The position numbers were made by a program, and so were the translations under genes. A stretch of 64,000 bases of DNA. It comes from Phyto melanocephala. Its lineage: Eukaryota; Arthropoda; Insecta; Diptera; Rhinophoridae. The notes under the pieces are model-generated. The model had not been told where the DNA came from and did not search any database. It saw only the letters and a list, made by a program, of their open reading frames with translations. This document shows, in pieces, positions 23,000-34,560 of the stretch (position 1 is the stretch's first letter; every line of letters begins with the position of its first letter). The DNA is taken from assembly GCA_941918925.1 (NCBI GenBank), contig OW799233.1, forward strand, positions 107,439,833 through 107,503,832, in the 5' to 3' direction.

Positions 23000-23890
23000 C
23001 AACAATAATAATTTGTAAATAGATCTCAAAAATACATTATACATAGAAAATCGAGGATATATAATAAAAATTGCAGATTTAAATCGTCTTGCATTGCTTA
23101 TATTTAAAACTTGAGGGGGTAGTTGGTTCCAAAGACGTATTGAATCTATGATGAAACGCTGCTAAGAAAATTTTTTTTTATATCTTATGTTATTTATCCT
23201 GTTTGATGTTGAAGGAGAAATGTTTTGGTTTAGATAGACAGGTTGTTTCATGTATATTATTTTATGTAGCTATAAAGAAGTACGAAACTTCAATAAACTT
23301 TCAAAAGTTATAGTATTTATTTGCTATGCATACCTTGAAATGCTACAATTTCTTCCGGTTGCAAAGATATATCTGCCTACATTGTTATAAGTTACATTTA
23401 GTCTACGTTTACTTGTAGCATCACAACTAGAAAAAAGTTCGCATCCATACATTAGGGTGGGCAATATATATGTTTTGGTTAGTAGAATTCGAGTGTGAGG
23501 TGGTGCATAATATTCTGTCATATAAAGCTTTCTAACATGCCAAATACCCTGCCACAGCTTATCCTTATGTGATTTTTTCAATCGATTAGTTTATTAAAAA
23601 TTAAACCAAGTTTTTATACAGTCTCAACATAGTTAATAATTTCGCCATCTATTATTAAATGTGGTAAAGAGATCGGTATAAATTTTGATCTGGCAATGAT
23701 CATAGCCATTGTTTTCTTTGGGTTTAAACTAAAGCCACTTGCTGACGCCCTTAGGTAAACTCGGTTGAAGTCCTCATTTATTAATGTTATATAATTACCG
23801 GCATTATATGGTTCATAATTCACATCATCGACGTACATTATCGTATTATTGGAATTTTTAGAAAAATCTTTCGTTAGCATGCCCTAAGTC
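23000..23890 (-). pseudogene. Non-LTR retrotransposon reverse transcriptase relic (C-terminal half)
   Basis: On the minus strand, 23880-23614 reads a reverse transcriptase palm with catalytic YVDD (about 23821-23838), then SASGFSLNPKKTMAMII and a thumb-side VETV. After a stop and frame changes, 23581-23324 reads LTKTYILPTLMYGCELFSS and SKRRLNVTYNN. Near 23150-23120 comes IRLWNQLP, the hallmark of the extreme C-terminus. These blocks in this order are typical of jockey/X-element-like LINEs that lack RNase H. At least three disablements are visible. No poly-A tail or target duplication was identified. It is related to the fragment at 51504-52020. Confidence 0.75.
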
Positions 23891-24098
23891 ACCAAAATAT
23901 ATTTTAATTTAACCCTAATTATACCGACATTAAATATTGCTACCATACTAGTATGTCTCTCTAAGGCACATACATGAACATTTCAAGAAAACCCCTTTGA
24001 ATAACTTAAATCAAGAAAAATTAGAAAAAAATTTTTATCAAATACATTTTTTGCAATAAAAATTAAAATTTTTTATAAACTTTTTGAAGGCAGTTAGT

Positions 24099-24380
24099 GC
24101 GACTTTTTTTAGAAGTATATCGAGCCATGTAACCCACATCATATTCAATTTTCGATTATTTATTGAAATCAATAGTTCTCGATAATTTTTATCATCTGTC
24201 AAAATGTCATAACTGTAGATTGAACCGTTATGATTTTATAACGAAAACAATTTTAAAGCAAAAGCTTTATTTAAACTGAATTTATTTACAAAAATACCTC
24301 TGCTGTAAAATTTTGAGGATTACATCATTTCTGCGGTTATGGCTCGATATATATAGCAACTTCTACGTCTATTTTTTGCA
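24099..24380. mobile_element. Short inverted-repeat element (MITE-like), about 280 bp
   Basis: TATCGAGCCATGTAACC at about 24118-24134 is inverted as GGTTATGGCTCGATA at about 24335-24349. The outer flanks also mirror each other (AGAAGT / ACTTCT, and GTGCGAC.. / ..GCAC). Exact ends and target duplication are unclear. No coding content. Confidence 0.5.
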
Positions 24381-25221
24381 CATTTAGGTACATTTGGGGA
24401 AGCTTTTATCTGTGTACCTTCCTATATAGACTAAACTATAGTCCGCTGCAATTTATTTTGTAACCTTTGGAGTATTTTAGAAGCACTACGAAATTGTGTC
24501 TATGAGATGGTAGTTTATGTTTAATTTTTTTGTTTTATTTTATTTTTTTCGTTAGACTACACAAAACATACGTAAAATAAAAGTCAGTAGGTTTGGTTGC
24601 GCGATACCATTTTTTTTTATACCCGCCACCAAAAAAATGGTGGGGGTATATTCATTTTGTCATTCCGTTTGTAACACATCGAAATATCCATTTTAGACCC
24701 CATAAAGTATATATATTCTGAATCAGGGTTTGATTTGATGACGATCTAGCTATGTCCGTCCGTCTGTCCGTTTGTCCGTCTGTTGAAAGCACGATAGAGG
24801 TCGCACCGAAAAAGCTAGGGGGCTCAAATTTTGCCAGAATCTTTCCTATAGACAAGGCTTGTTTCGTATTGAAAATGGGCTAAATCGGACTATTAGGAAG
24901 AGAGTTATAGCTCGAAAAGCAAGAGTAGGTCAAAAAAACCGTGTCCCTCGAACATCGAATAAAATGGAATTGTGTCCAAACGCATTAACGTAGACTCATG
25001 AAACTTCGAATATATATTTCCTAAATAAAAACAATATTTTTTCCAAAAAATTATCTAAATCTATGCATTTGGAGAGGAGTTATCGATCAAAATGTACGAA
25101 AATTTTTACCGCACAGTGTATTTTTCGGTATATTTAAAAACAAAAACGTCATAAAAGGAACAAAATTGGATGTACGACTCTGAAATTTAGCACACTTTGC
25201 TTTTTGGTGAAACGCTTTTTT

Positions 25222-26440
25222 GTAACGCCCACTTTTACGCCCACCTCCCATATAACGCTTTACCCAAAATTCATATAATTTCTCTATTAATATAGATTTT
25301 GGAATAATAAAGGGCTATATTGAAACATCTAGGTTATCCTCATAAGAAAAAAAAATTTTGACACGCCTACTATAACGCCCACTTTTCACGTTATCTACCG
25401 TTATTGAAATTTAAAAGCTCATAAAACCCCCAAAATTAAAAGTATGATGATCAAATTTGCTATGTGTATCCCCCTAGACAACTTCATTACTGTGCCAGAA
25501 AATTAAGGTGCCACGCCCACTTTTACGCCCACCTCCCATATAACGTTTAACCTTAAATTCATATAATTTCTCTATTAATAAAGATTTTGGAATAATAAAG
25601 GGCTATATTGAAACACCTTAGTTGTACTCATTCGCAAAAACAACTTTGACACGCCTACCATAACGCCCATTTTTCACGTTATCTACCGTTAATTAAATTT
25701 AAGAGCTCATATAACCGCCAAGGTTAAAGGTATTATTGTCAAATTTGCTACGTATATCCTTCTAGAAAATGTCATTACTGTGCCAAAAAATTTAGGTGCC
25801 ACACCCACTTTTACGCCCACCTCCCATATAACGTTTTATCTAAAATTCATTTAATTTCTTTATTAACAAAGATTTTGGAATAATAAAGGGCTATATTGAA
25901 ACACCTAAGTTGTACTCATTCGCAAAAACAACCTTGACACGCCTACGTTAACGCCCACTTTTCACGTTATCTACCGTTAATGAAATTTAAAAGCTCATAG
26001 AACCGCCAAAATTAGAGGTATAATGGTCAAATTTTCTACGTATATCCCCCTAGGCAATGTCATTACTGTGCCAAAAAATTTGGGTGCCACGCCCACATCC
26101 GATATAACGATTTAACTGAAATTCATATAATTTCTCTGTTAATAAAGATTTTGGAATAGCAAACGACTATATTGAAAAACCTTAGTTGTACTCATTACCA
26201 AAAACAGCTTTGACACGCCTACTATAACGCCTACTTTTCACGTTATCTACCGTTAATGAAATTTAAAAGCTCATAAAACCGACGAAATTAGAGGTATGAT
26301 GATGAAATTTGCTACATATATCCTTCTAGGTGACACGCCCACTTTAACGCCTACCTCCCATATAACGGTTTATCTTAAATTCATGTAATTTCTCTATTGA
26401 CAAAGTTTTTGGGAAAATAAAGGACTATATTGAAATGCCT
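25222..26440 (+). repeat. Internal tandem array of copy A4, about five units
   Basis: Unit starts near 25222, 25508, 25796, 26083 and 26330. The first has lost part of its head (AACGCCCAC directly after TTTTTTGTA). The fourth lacks about 15 bases (CCACATCCGATATAAC), and the fifth is the diverged terminal type seen in every copy. Spacing of the inner units is about 287 bp. Confidence 0.8.
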
Positions 26441-26546
26441 AAGTTGTATTTATTAGCAAAAACTTTATTGACACGCCTATTTTAACGCCCACTTTCATTG
26501 AAAGACTACATTAACAAAAGCATTTTAGTAGCATATCGAAGTTATA

Positions 26547-27163
26547 AAGGGTGGTTAAATTTAAAGGGCCGATGTTGATTTTAAATAAAACACAAATTTT
26601 TTTGGATATTATTATTATTTCTTTTTGTAATTATAATATTTGTATGGTTCAATTATGTATTTAACAAAATATCGGCCAAATGGCCCCCCCATCCTTGGCG
26701 CCACTCCTCTATCTGATGGTCCAAATTTTCAATAACAATGTTTATGCTCAATTGTTGGGCATGATGATGAATCGAGGTTGACTGCTCTTTTGCTACACTA
26801 TCGCAAAAAACAGCAATGGTTCCCATTCAATGAACTAAGAAGGCATTCACAGATTTTCTAACATTTTATACAGACCTCTTTTGCAGAAATTTAAATATTT
26901 TTTACAATTCTCCAATATTTTTTACAACTGTTGACGAATTTGAACGATTATGTTGATCAAAAGAATTACGAAGTGCACAAAATGCATTTTGACTTGAACG
27001 CCCATTTTTATAAAAAACCTGAATAACTTTAACGCGTTGTTCATTTGCGTATCTTTCCACTTTTAAGTTGGTCTGAGATTGAGAAATGTCAAATGAAATG
27101 CAAAAAAACTTGTTTTTTGTGTGGCTCATCTTCAACATGGGTCCTTAAAATTTAACCACCCTC
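26547..27163 (-). mobile_element. Internally deleted DD41D-like mariner nested in A4
   Basis: AAGGGTGGTTAAATTTAAAG at 26547 (preceded by TATA) pairs with CCTTAAAATTTAACCACCCTC ending at 27163 (followed by TA). The helix-turn-helix side is best preserved here: 27138-26902 on minus is open and reads EQRVKVIQVFYKNGRSSQNA. The catalytic core is absent, as in the other copies. Confidence 0.75.
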
Positions 27164-27306
27164 TACAAAGAAAGTGATACATATTTTATTATAAAGAGAT
27201 TATCCATAATGATTAACAAAATAATAAATATTGTGCTTTAAATGTACACAAAATTGGTGGTGGGTATAAAAGATTCGGCACAGCCGAATATAGTGCTCTT
27301 ACTTGT

Positions 27307-28660
27307 TTTGTTATAAGATTGATTTAAACATCAAGATGAGTCTCACAGATATGTAACACAACGATTAGGTTTAAAGCGATCTTAGAGAAAAATATTGTTA
27401 GTACTTCCTACTCATTGGGATTTTATTTGATAAAGTTTTTATTACCCCAAATAAAAAACGAACTACATACTTGATTGTCCATTATGATCTCTACATCAAG
27501 AAGATGATAAATGTGCCAAAAAGAGATAAAATACCCTTTAATTTCTAACACAAAGTTATAAGTCATTTAAAAAAAAAAGGAAATTATTTTTTAGATCTGA
27601 AATCGTATTTTTTTTTTCATTTCCTAAAATTTAATTATAATTTTAATAGTTCCGTGCGGTCAATATGTTTTTATTTTCATGGCAAACAGTTTAATCTAAA
27701 TAAAATTCTTCTAATCTAGAAACAACAAAAACCACACCACTAATGCTACATTGTAAATGTTTGAACCCCTAAAGCGGCAAAAGGAAACGGAAACTGAAAT
27801 GGCCTAATGGTCTTTGCAATTTCCACAAAAAAAAATATATGGAAGAAAAAATATACGAATAATTTAAAAATGTGTTCTGCCATGAATAATGAAATTTTAT
27901 GGTTAAAAATTCAAAACAAATACAGCAATAAATTGCCGTAAAAAAAAGAAAAAATCAAATAAAATGTACAAAATGAAAAAAAGATTAAAATAACAACAAA
28001 CATATCAATAAAACTTTTAAAAACAGCACAATAGAATAGAAATCAAATCAAAAAACAATATATTTTCTCTGCAATAAAAAAGAAACTAAAAACATTAAAA
28101 ATTATGGCTGTTCAAAAAATAATAATAATAAGATTTGCCAATAAACATTGGCATCAACAAAGAGAAATACTTACATGAACATACATATAATAAAGTCATT
28201 AACGAATACAAAGAAATAGATTTGATACATGACCACATAAATACCTACACAGTAAACATACATACATACATCGTTTGAATAATAAACTTAAAAGTTAGAA
28301 TTATATAAAAGTAGAAAGTTTATTGAATTTGTGACCTCCTACAATAAAGAATGTTAGGTTTTTCATTTAATATGTAACATATTAAAATATTTGTATGGAT
28401 GTATAACAAAAGTTAACCATAATTTTAGTTCTTATTACTAGTTCCAACAATATGTTTGTATGGTAATCATTTTGAGCTAAATTCTGATTTATTTATTCTT
28501 TTTAGTTAGTGCACTTTCATTTATATTGTTCTTTCTGTATGTGCATTTATTTCTCTTCAACCATCTAGGACAATTTTGAGTACAATTTAATTTGATATTT
28601 TTAAAATTTCTGTTATAAATGGGATATTATATAAGTAGCATAAAAAAATAGTATATAGTA
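27307..28660. other. A-rich interspersed sequence, no gene seen
   Basis: 27820-28120 is strongly A-rich with AAC/AAT tracts. CATACATACATACAT occurs near 28257-28271. No family or open frame of note. Confidence 0.6.
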
Positions 28661-28663
28661 TAA

Positions 28664-29815
28664 AGTAATTTCTGGGTGGTCCAATTAACGAATCGGTTTG
28701 AATTTGTTATATATTTTTACTTAAGAAATAATTATTAATTTTTTTTATACAGTATATAAATGGGGAATATTTTTAGTTTAGTTATGAAAGATAATATCTC
28801 GCAAGTGGTGACCATTTAATGCTTCGCAAATTCGTGCTCTTTCCAACACATTTTCCATAACCTATCGCAAAACTTCAGATGTTATGTTGTTTGTTTCGTC
28901 GCGTATATATATTTGGGTGATTCGCAAGGTGTCTTATCATGTCATATTGTTCTAAAATTTTATAATGGTTTAAAAATGTTGTTGGTGATTTTCAAACAAA
29001 AAGTGTCTTATAGTAATAGAACTTTGTACGCTATGTTTATTGTGCTGTCGTATTTAATAAGCAGAGACCTGTGTAAATGGCTAAGCCAAGCCGCAGCAGT
29101 TTTTGTAAGCCGTCGCCGTTCATTTTATAATTTTATCGCGCCGACATCCAAATTTGAGCGCAGTTGCTAATTTTTGATAACAAATCAGTGGTGGCGTCAA
29201 ATAAGATCGGCTAAGGACTCTGCTGTTTTTGTTTATCAAACAAAATTTAAAAAATGTACTTTTCGCACAAACTGGCTATTATTTTGTTTTTTTTTTACTT
29301 GTTTTTGGCATTATAAAAGAAAATATTTATTTTTATAATTGTTTTACATCAGCTGGTTTAAATTCAAAATAGCACACTTACTTATGAGGGGTTGTTCACA
29401 ATTGTCTTAATTTTTCATGCTATTATTTTAGGACATATGTCTTTATGACACTACTGTAAATCCCCCAATTATTTTTTTTAATTCCTGGATGATTCTAGGC
29501 TTATTAATGTAGACTTTTCCTTTCAAATAATCCCAAGGAAAACAGTCTAGAGCGGTTAAATCCGGTGCACGCGGAGGCCAATTAAAATCACTTGTACGCA
29601 AAATAATTCGTTCATAAAAGATGTCCCGTAAAAGAGCCATTGTGTCCCTTGACAAATGGAAACAATGGGAAATGGGCACATTAAAATAACGACGATATGC
29701 ACGCTGAGTCAAAAAAATGGATCGTTGGTTTGAAAAATAAAGCTCAACAATTTGGGCACGTTGCTCAATTGAGTACTGCTCTATTTTAAATTCCCCAAGT
29801 CTTCTTTACAAAATA
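28664..29815 (-). pseudogene. DD41D-like mariner relic with internal deletion and a later insertion
   Basis: Minus-strand reading starts near 29800 with EYSIEQRAQIVELYFSNQ (N-terminal helix-turn-helix). It jumps through an internal deletion to a block (29640-29480) reading RDTMALLRDI, NWPPRAPDLTALD and KGKVYINKPRIIQELK. It is then interrupted by a 552 bp sequence (28915-29466), and resumes at 28908-28780 with DETNNITSEVL, VMENVLERARICEAL and HHLRDIIFHN, the family's C-terminus. The second catalytic aspartate is deleted and the third (in LTALD) is kept. GGGTGGTCCAATTAA near 28673 resembles the inverted repeat of the nested mariners. The N-terminal edge abuts Helentron A5, which may have removed the other end. 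Confidence 0.72.
28915..29466. mobile_element. 552 bp element with imperfect inverted ends inserted in the mariner relic
   Basis: The left end GGGTGATTCGCAAGGTGTC and the reverse complement of the right end, GGGGGATTTACAGTAGTGTC, align over about 50 bases (GATT, GTGTC, TA, CTAAAAT, ATA blocks shared). Removing it rejoins QELK with DETNNITSEVL of the mariner protein, which independently supports an insertion. An 85-codon frame inside is of unknown meaning. The family was not identified. Confidence 0.5.
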
Positions 29816-29824
29816 CTGAAAAGA

Positions 29825-32540
29825 ACAAGTAAGAGCACTATATTCGGCTGTGCCGAATCTTTTATACCCACCACCAATTTTGTGTACATTTAAAGCACAA
29901 TATTTATTATTTTGTTAATCGCTATGGAATAATCTCTTTATAATAAAGTATGTATCACTTTCTTTGTAGAGGGTTGATAAATTTTAAGGGCCCATGTTTA
30001 AGGTGAACCACATCTAAACTTCAACTTTTATCTTGCATTTCATTTGACATTTCTCAATCTCAGACTAAGTCAATTTGAACCGTGGATACGCAATCGAGAG
30101 ACGCTTTTAAATATTAAAGATTTTTGTAAAAATGGGCGTTCAAATCAAAATGCATTTTGTGCACTTCGTGATTCTTTTGGTCAACATAATCGTTCGAATT
30201 CGTCCACAATCGTGAGAATTGTAAAAAATATTTAAATGTCTGCAAAGCAGGTCTGTATGAAATGTGAAAACATCTGTGAATGCCATCTTAGTTCGTTGAA
30301 TGGGAAACATTTCTGTTTTTCACGATTACGTAGCAAAAGAGCAAGCAACCTCGACTCAATATCGTGCCCAACAATTGAGCATCAACAGTGTCATTGAAAA
30401 TTTGGACTATCGGATCGTGGTGTGCCGCCTAGGTTGGGGGGCCATTTGGCCGATATTTTGTTCCATACATAATTGAAGCATACAAATATTATCATTATAA
30501 AAATAAATGATAATTATTTCATAATAATTTTATTCGAATTCAACATAGTCCCTTAAAATTAAACCACCTATTATAACTTCGGTATGCTAGTAAAATGTTT
30601 TCGTAAATTTAGTCTTTCAATGAATGTGGCCGTTAAAATACGCATGTCAATAAAGTTTCTGCTAATAAACATAACTAAGATATTTCAATATAGTCCTTTA
30701 GTATTCCAAAATCTTTATTCAAAGAGAATTTACAGGAATTTAAGAGGAAGAAAATGAATTTAAGGTTAAATTTTAAGGGCCAGAGGGTGATTTAAAATAT
30801 ACATTCTCTGCATATTTCTATAGCGGGAAATTTTTTAGTAAGATTTTGATTTTTAAACTTCTATAACATTTTGCTTTTAAAAGATTTTCAAACGAAATAA
30901 GTTTTGTATAATTTTAAAATTTGTTAGCCATTAATTAGTACATGAAAATAAATTGTTTATAATGTTTAGAGATAATTTTTTTTTTTTTACTTAGGTCAAA
31001 ATTTTCCTAAATTCCCATTTTTAATATAGCATAACTTCAGGAGAACATAAGCATAATTTGTTAGCATGCCATCTAGTAGTTGCTAGTAGAGTCATCTATC
31101 TTATCATCTTTATCTTATATTTAGCTACAGTACAATAAATGGTGCAGTGTAAAATGAATAAATGCTAATATATATGACTAATATATTTTTATAAAAATTT
31201 AAAGAAAAAAGTGTGCGTGGCACATCTATTTTCCGTTACAACGAAGACTTTGACCAAAAAGGCATGTTTGTAAAATTTCAGAATCGTACATATAGTTTTG
31301 TCAGTTTTATTACGTTTTAAATATACACTGTATACGAAATATACACTGTGCGGTATAAATTTTCGTACATTTTTATCTATAACTCTTTTCCTAATTCATA
31401 GATTTAAGCGATTTTCAGGGAAAAATATTCTTTTGACTCGATAAATATATATTCGAAGTTTCATGACTACGTTTATGCGTCTGGAAATAATTCAAAAGTG
31501 AAAGTGGGCGATATAGTAGGCGTGTCAAAGTTGTTTTTGAGAATGAGTACATCTGAGGTGTTTCAACATAGGCCTTTATTATTCCAAAATCTTTATTAAT
31601 AGAGTAATTATATGAATTGTAGGAAAAACGTTATATGGGAGGTGGGCGTAAAAGTGGGTGTGGTACCTTAATTTTCTGGCACAGTAATGACACTGCCTAG
31701 GGGGATATACGTAGCAAATGCTATCATCATACCTCTAATTTTGGCGGTTTTATGAGCTTTTAAATTTCATTAACGGTAGATAACGTGAAAAGTGGGCGTT
31801 ATAGTAGGCGTGTCAAAGTTATTTTTGCGAATGAGTACAACTTAGGTGTTTCAATATAGCCCTTTATTATTCCAAAATCTTTATTAATAGAGAAATTATA
31901 TGAATTTTAGTTAAAACGTTATATGGGAGGTGGGCGTAAAAGTGGGCGTGGCACACTGATTTGCCGTTACAAGAAAGCGTGTCACCAAAAAGCAAAGTGT
32001 GCAAAATTTCAGAGTCGTACATCCAATTTTGTTGCTTTTATGACGTTTTTGTTTTTAAATATACCGAAAAATACACTGTGCGGTATAAATTTTCGTACAT
32101 TTTGATCGATAACTCCTCTCCTAATGCATAGATTTAGACAATATTCGAAGTTTCATGAGCCTACGTTAAGGCGTTTGGACACAATTTCATTTTATTCGAT
32201 GTTCGAAGGACACGGTTTTTTCGACCTACTCTTGCTTTTCGAGCTATAACTCTCTTCCTAATATTCCGATTTAACCCATTTTCAATACCAAACAAACCTT
32301 GTCTATAAGAAAGATTCTGGCAAAATTTGAGCCACCTAGCTTTTTCGGTGCGACCTCTATCGTGCTTTCAACAGACGGACAGATGGACAGACGGACGGAC
32401 ATAGCTAGATCGTCATAAAATCAAACCCCGATTCAGAATATATATACTTTATGGGGTCTAAAATGGATATTTCGATGTGTTACAAACGGAATGACAAAAT
32501 GAATATACCCCCACCATTTTTTTGGTGGCGGGTATAAAAA
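29825..32540 (-). mobile_element. Family A DINE-1/Helentron-like element, copy A5 (rearranged)
   Basis: The hairpin end is at 29825 (ACAAGTAAGAGC) and the TATACCC end at 32540. The conserved block GGTATAAATTTTCGTACA with its flanks occurs twice (about 31353-31372 and 32083-32102), whereas other copies have it once. About 450 bp of unrelated sequence lies at 30766-31205. The element therefore looks like a fusion of two partial copies plus an insertion. About two array units remain (31640-31950). GTCY run at about 32371-32400. Confidence 0.8.
29969..30570 (+). mobile_element. Internally deleted DD41D-like mariner nested in A5
   Basis: Opposite strand orientation to A1-A4, as expected for an inverted host element. 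GAGGGTTGATAAATTTTAAG at 29969 is preceded by TA; the other end CCTTAAAATTAAACCACC is near 30570. The + strand reads KNGRSNQNAFCALRDSFGQ (about 30127-30185), one of the cleaner helix-turn-helix segments, and GGGGGCCATTTGGCCGATAT towards the C-terminus. Confidence 0.7.
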
Positions 32541-33920
32541 AATATTATAATAAAAAAGTTATAAGCAATTCAAACCTCCTTAGTAACTTTGGGCCACCCA
32601 CCCAGTATATGCTACACTAGATACGAAAGTACCTTTACACCAAATTTGATAAATTCTATCCAGCAGTTTTTTAAGGCAATCGAATTCAACATGACTAACA
32701 GAAAGACAGTTAGACGAACAAATTCTTGTATACAAGATCACTGCTTACATCGCCATCGTAAGTATAAAGGAAATATATTTTTAAATTTTTAATCAGGCTT
32801 GAGTTCATATTTAACATTATTTATTTTTTACAAAGAATTTTTTAATTGTGATAAATGAAAGAATAAATCTTGAAAAATTATATTTTTACCGACACTAGCC
32901 GAGTGCATTTCGAAACTAGCTACGATTTCATCATCAGCACTCTCTGATCGGTGGTTACATGTTGGTTGTAAATATCATCTATTTAACTCCCGGGACTTAA
33001 GGTAATTGAATTCGGTAACTACTTTTAGTTTTTCCTTTTTCATATATTTTACCACAATGAGTTAGATTGAAATTTTTAACCGAACAGCAACCCTTTTACT
33101 TTTGTTTGTTATTATCTTTCATTTATATCACTATTTTTGTCCTGCTCTAGCCACCAGTTAGGTAGCGATAAGAAAAGATAATTGTTTTATATGTATGTGA
33201 CGTCAGTTAAAATAAGCTTTGCTTGTATATTTAAAAAATTTCTCACCGCTACCTGCAAATAAATCAAGCGCGGATCCAAGGAGGGCAGGGTAAAAAGGAT
33301 ATTTACCGAAACAAATTTCTTCCTCTAATTGATAACAATTTTGGCAGCCATAAAACAAAACAATTTATATGTTTTAGTGAAAACCACTTTTGAAAACACT
33401 TAAGTCAATCAAAAATCTGCTAAATAATAAATAAAAATTAACAAAAAAAAATTATCAATTGAAATGTTTAAAAGAAAAGTTTATGCACAAAGAAAACAGA
33501 CATTCAAATTCATTACCAATCAAATAGTAGCGGCTTTGCCATCGCACATTTCTTTTATGATCATAAAATTTTTCTTGCAAGAATAATAATTTCTTACCGC
33601 TAAATATGTGTATATTTATATTCCGAAACGAAATTCTGTAGATACAACCGTAAAATTCTACTATCGCCACCGAACTATGCGACTGGCAACAATTGTGATA
33701 TTCACAATCAATACTGTTTTCTCTGTGTAAGGGTAAGTCCAAAATCACCATGAAGTTTAGTAATTTAACAACTTTTTCGTTTCCTTTTCAGATTATAAAA
33801 CATACAAAATGTTAATTTTTACCCGAAAGTAAAAAATAATGTTACTTCAATTGCCCCCGTTTGGGGGTCTCATTTTAGAGCATAAAATCTTTAAAAACTT
33901 GTGGCTTAAGCGCACACCTT
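32541..33920. other. AT-rich sequence with a possible repeat tail, no gene seen
   Basis: 32610-32740 contains ACACCAAATTTGATAAATTC, CCAGCAGTTTTTTAA and AGAAAGACAGTTAGACGAAC, resembling the generic 'CCAAATTT...CCAGCCGTTTT...ACAGACAGAC' tails of insect repeats. A GC-rich hairpin CCCCCGTTTGGGGG lies at 33854-33867. The 98-codon frame at 33455-33751 (-) is unrecognised and cysteine/histidine-rich by chance at best. Confidence 0.45.
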
Positions 33921-33924
33921 GGCC

Positions 33925-34560
33925 CTTTATTTTAAGAATTTTATTAGTCTTGTTCTCATATATTCACTTCTTAACTTAACCTCAAAGAAAATTTTAGGAT
34001 TTGAAAAATCTGAAGAACGCACTGGAAGATTAATTTCCGAAATAATTTGCTTTAAAAAAAATTTCCATTGAAAATGCCAATAAATCTCGTGTAGTATGGG
34101 CAGTGGTGGCATCCTGCTGAAGTCAAATATAGGGTTCTCATAAACCGTTACCGTTCTCTATTAATGGTTAAGGCTTTTCCATCTTCATTGTGGAAGAAGT
34201 AGGGCCAGATGATGTTTTTGGATGTAATGATAGACTATTAGGCACTGATTAATCGATCTAGGATTTTTAGAAACTCCGAACCTTCAGATTTGTTCAATAA
34301 CAAGACCATTTAAAAGAAAATAAGTTTTATCACCCATAAGTAGATTTCCAATAAAGTTGATCTCCTTTTTGCCAAACTATTGTAATTTGCCTTTAAAAAT
34401 TAAAACGTTGCACATGAACTATGGGTTTTAAGTCTTGAACAAATAGCACCTTATATGGAAATAATAATAAGTCTTTTCTTGTGACGTGCGCGTCATTCCT
34501 AACTGAGCTTAACGGTTTTACACGTTGGATATTTTATAGAGTGCGAAATAGAGATGGTTC
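33925..34560 (-). pseudogene. DD41D-like mariner transposase relic
   Basis: The minus strand from about 34560 reads in order RKDLLLFPYKVLFVQDLKP (34460-34405), DKTYFLLNGLVIEQI (first catalytic-aspartate region, about 34345-34300), KNPRSINQ, HYIQKHHLALLLPQ, TVTVYENP, QDATTAHTTRDLLAF (second aspartate, 34118-34070) and INLPVRSSDFSNPKIFF (third region, about 34000-33960). Several stops and frame changes separate these. The distance from the second motif to the third is about 40 residues, as expected for DD41D. No inverted repeats were located. It is more decayed than the 29.5 kb relic, so probably an older insertion. Confidence 0.72.

Larger units (their letters stand above)
24614..27306 (+). 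mobile_element. Family A DINE-1/Helentron-like element, copy A4 (longest array)
   Basis: Both ends are complete, hairpin at about 27273-27289. The GTCY run near 24753-24782 includes a GTTT variant. Length 2.69 kb, the excess over A1 being extra tandem units. The right end is followed by TTTTGTT, consistent with insertion at a T-rich target. Confidence 0.88.

Noticed and set aside
29825..32540. Copy A5 as two separate complete Helentrons
   Set aside because: Only one hairpin end and one TATACCC end are present, so it is one rearranged element rather than two full insertions.
33455..33751. 98-codon minus-strand frame
   Set aside because: No recognisable motif, composition like surrounding DNA, no splice-site context that I could defend.
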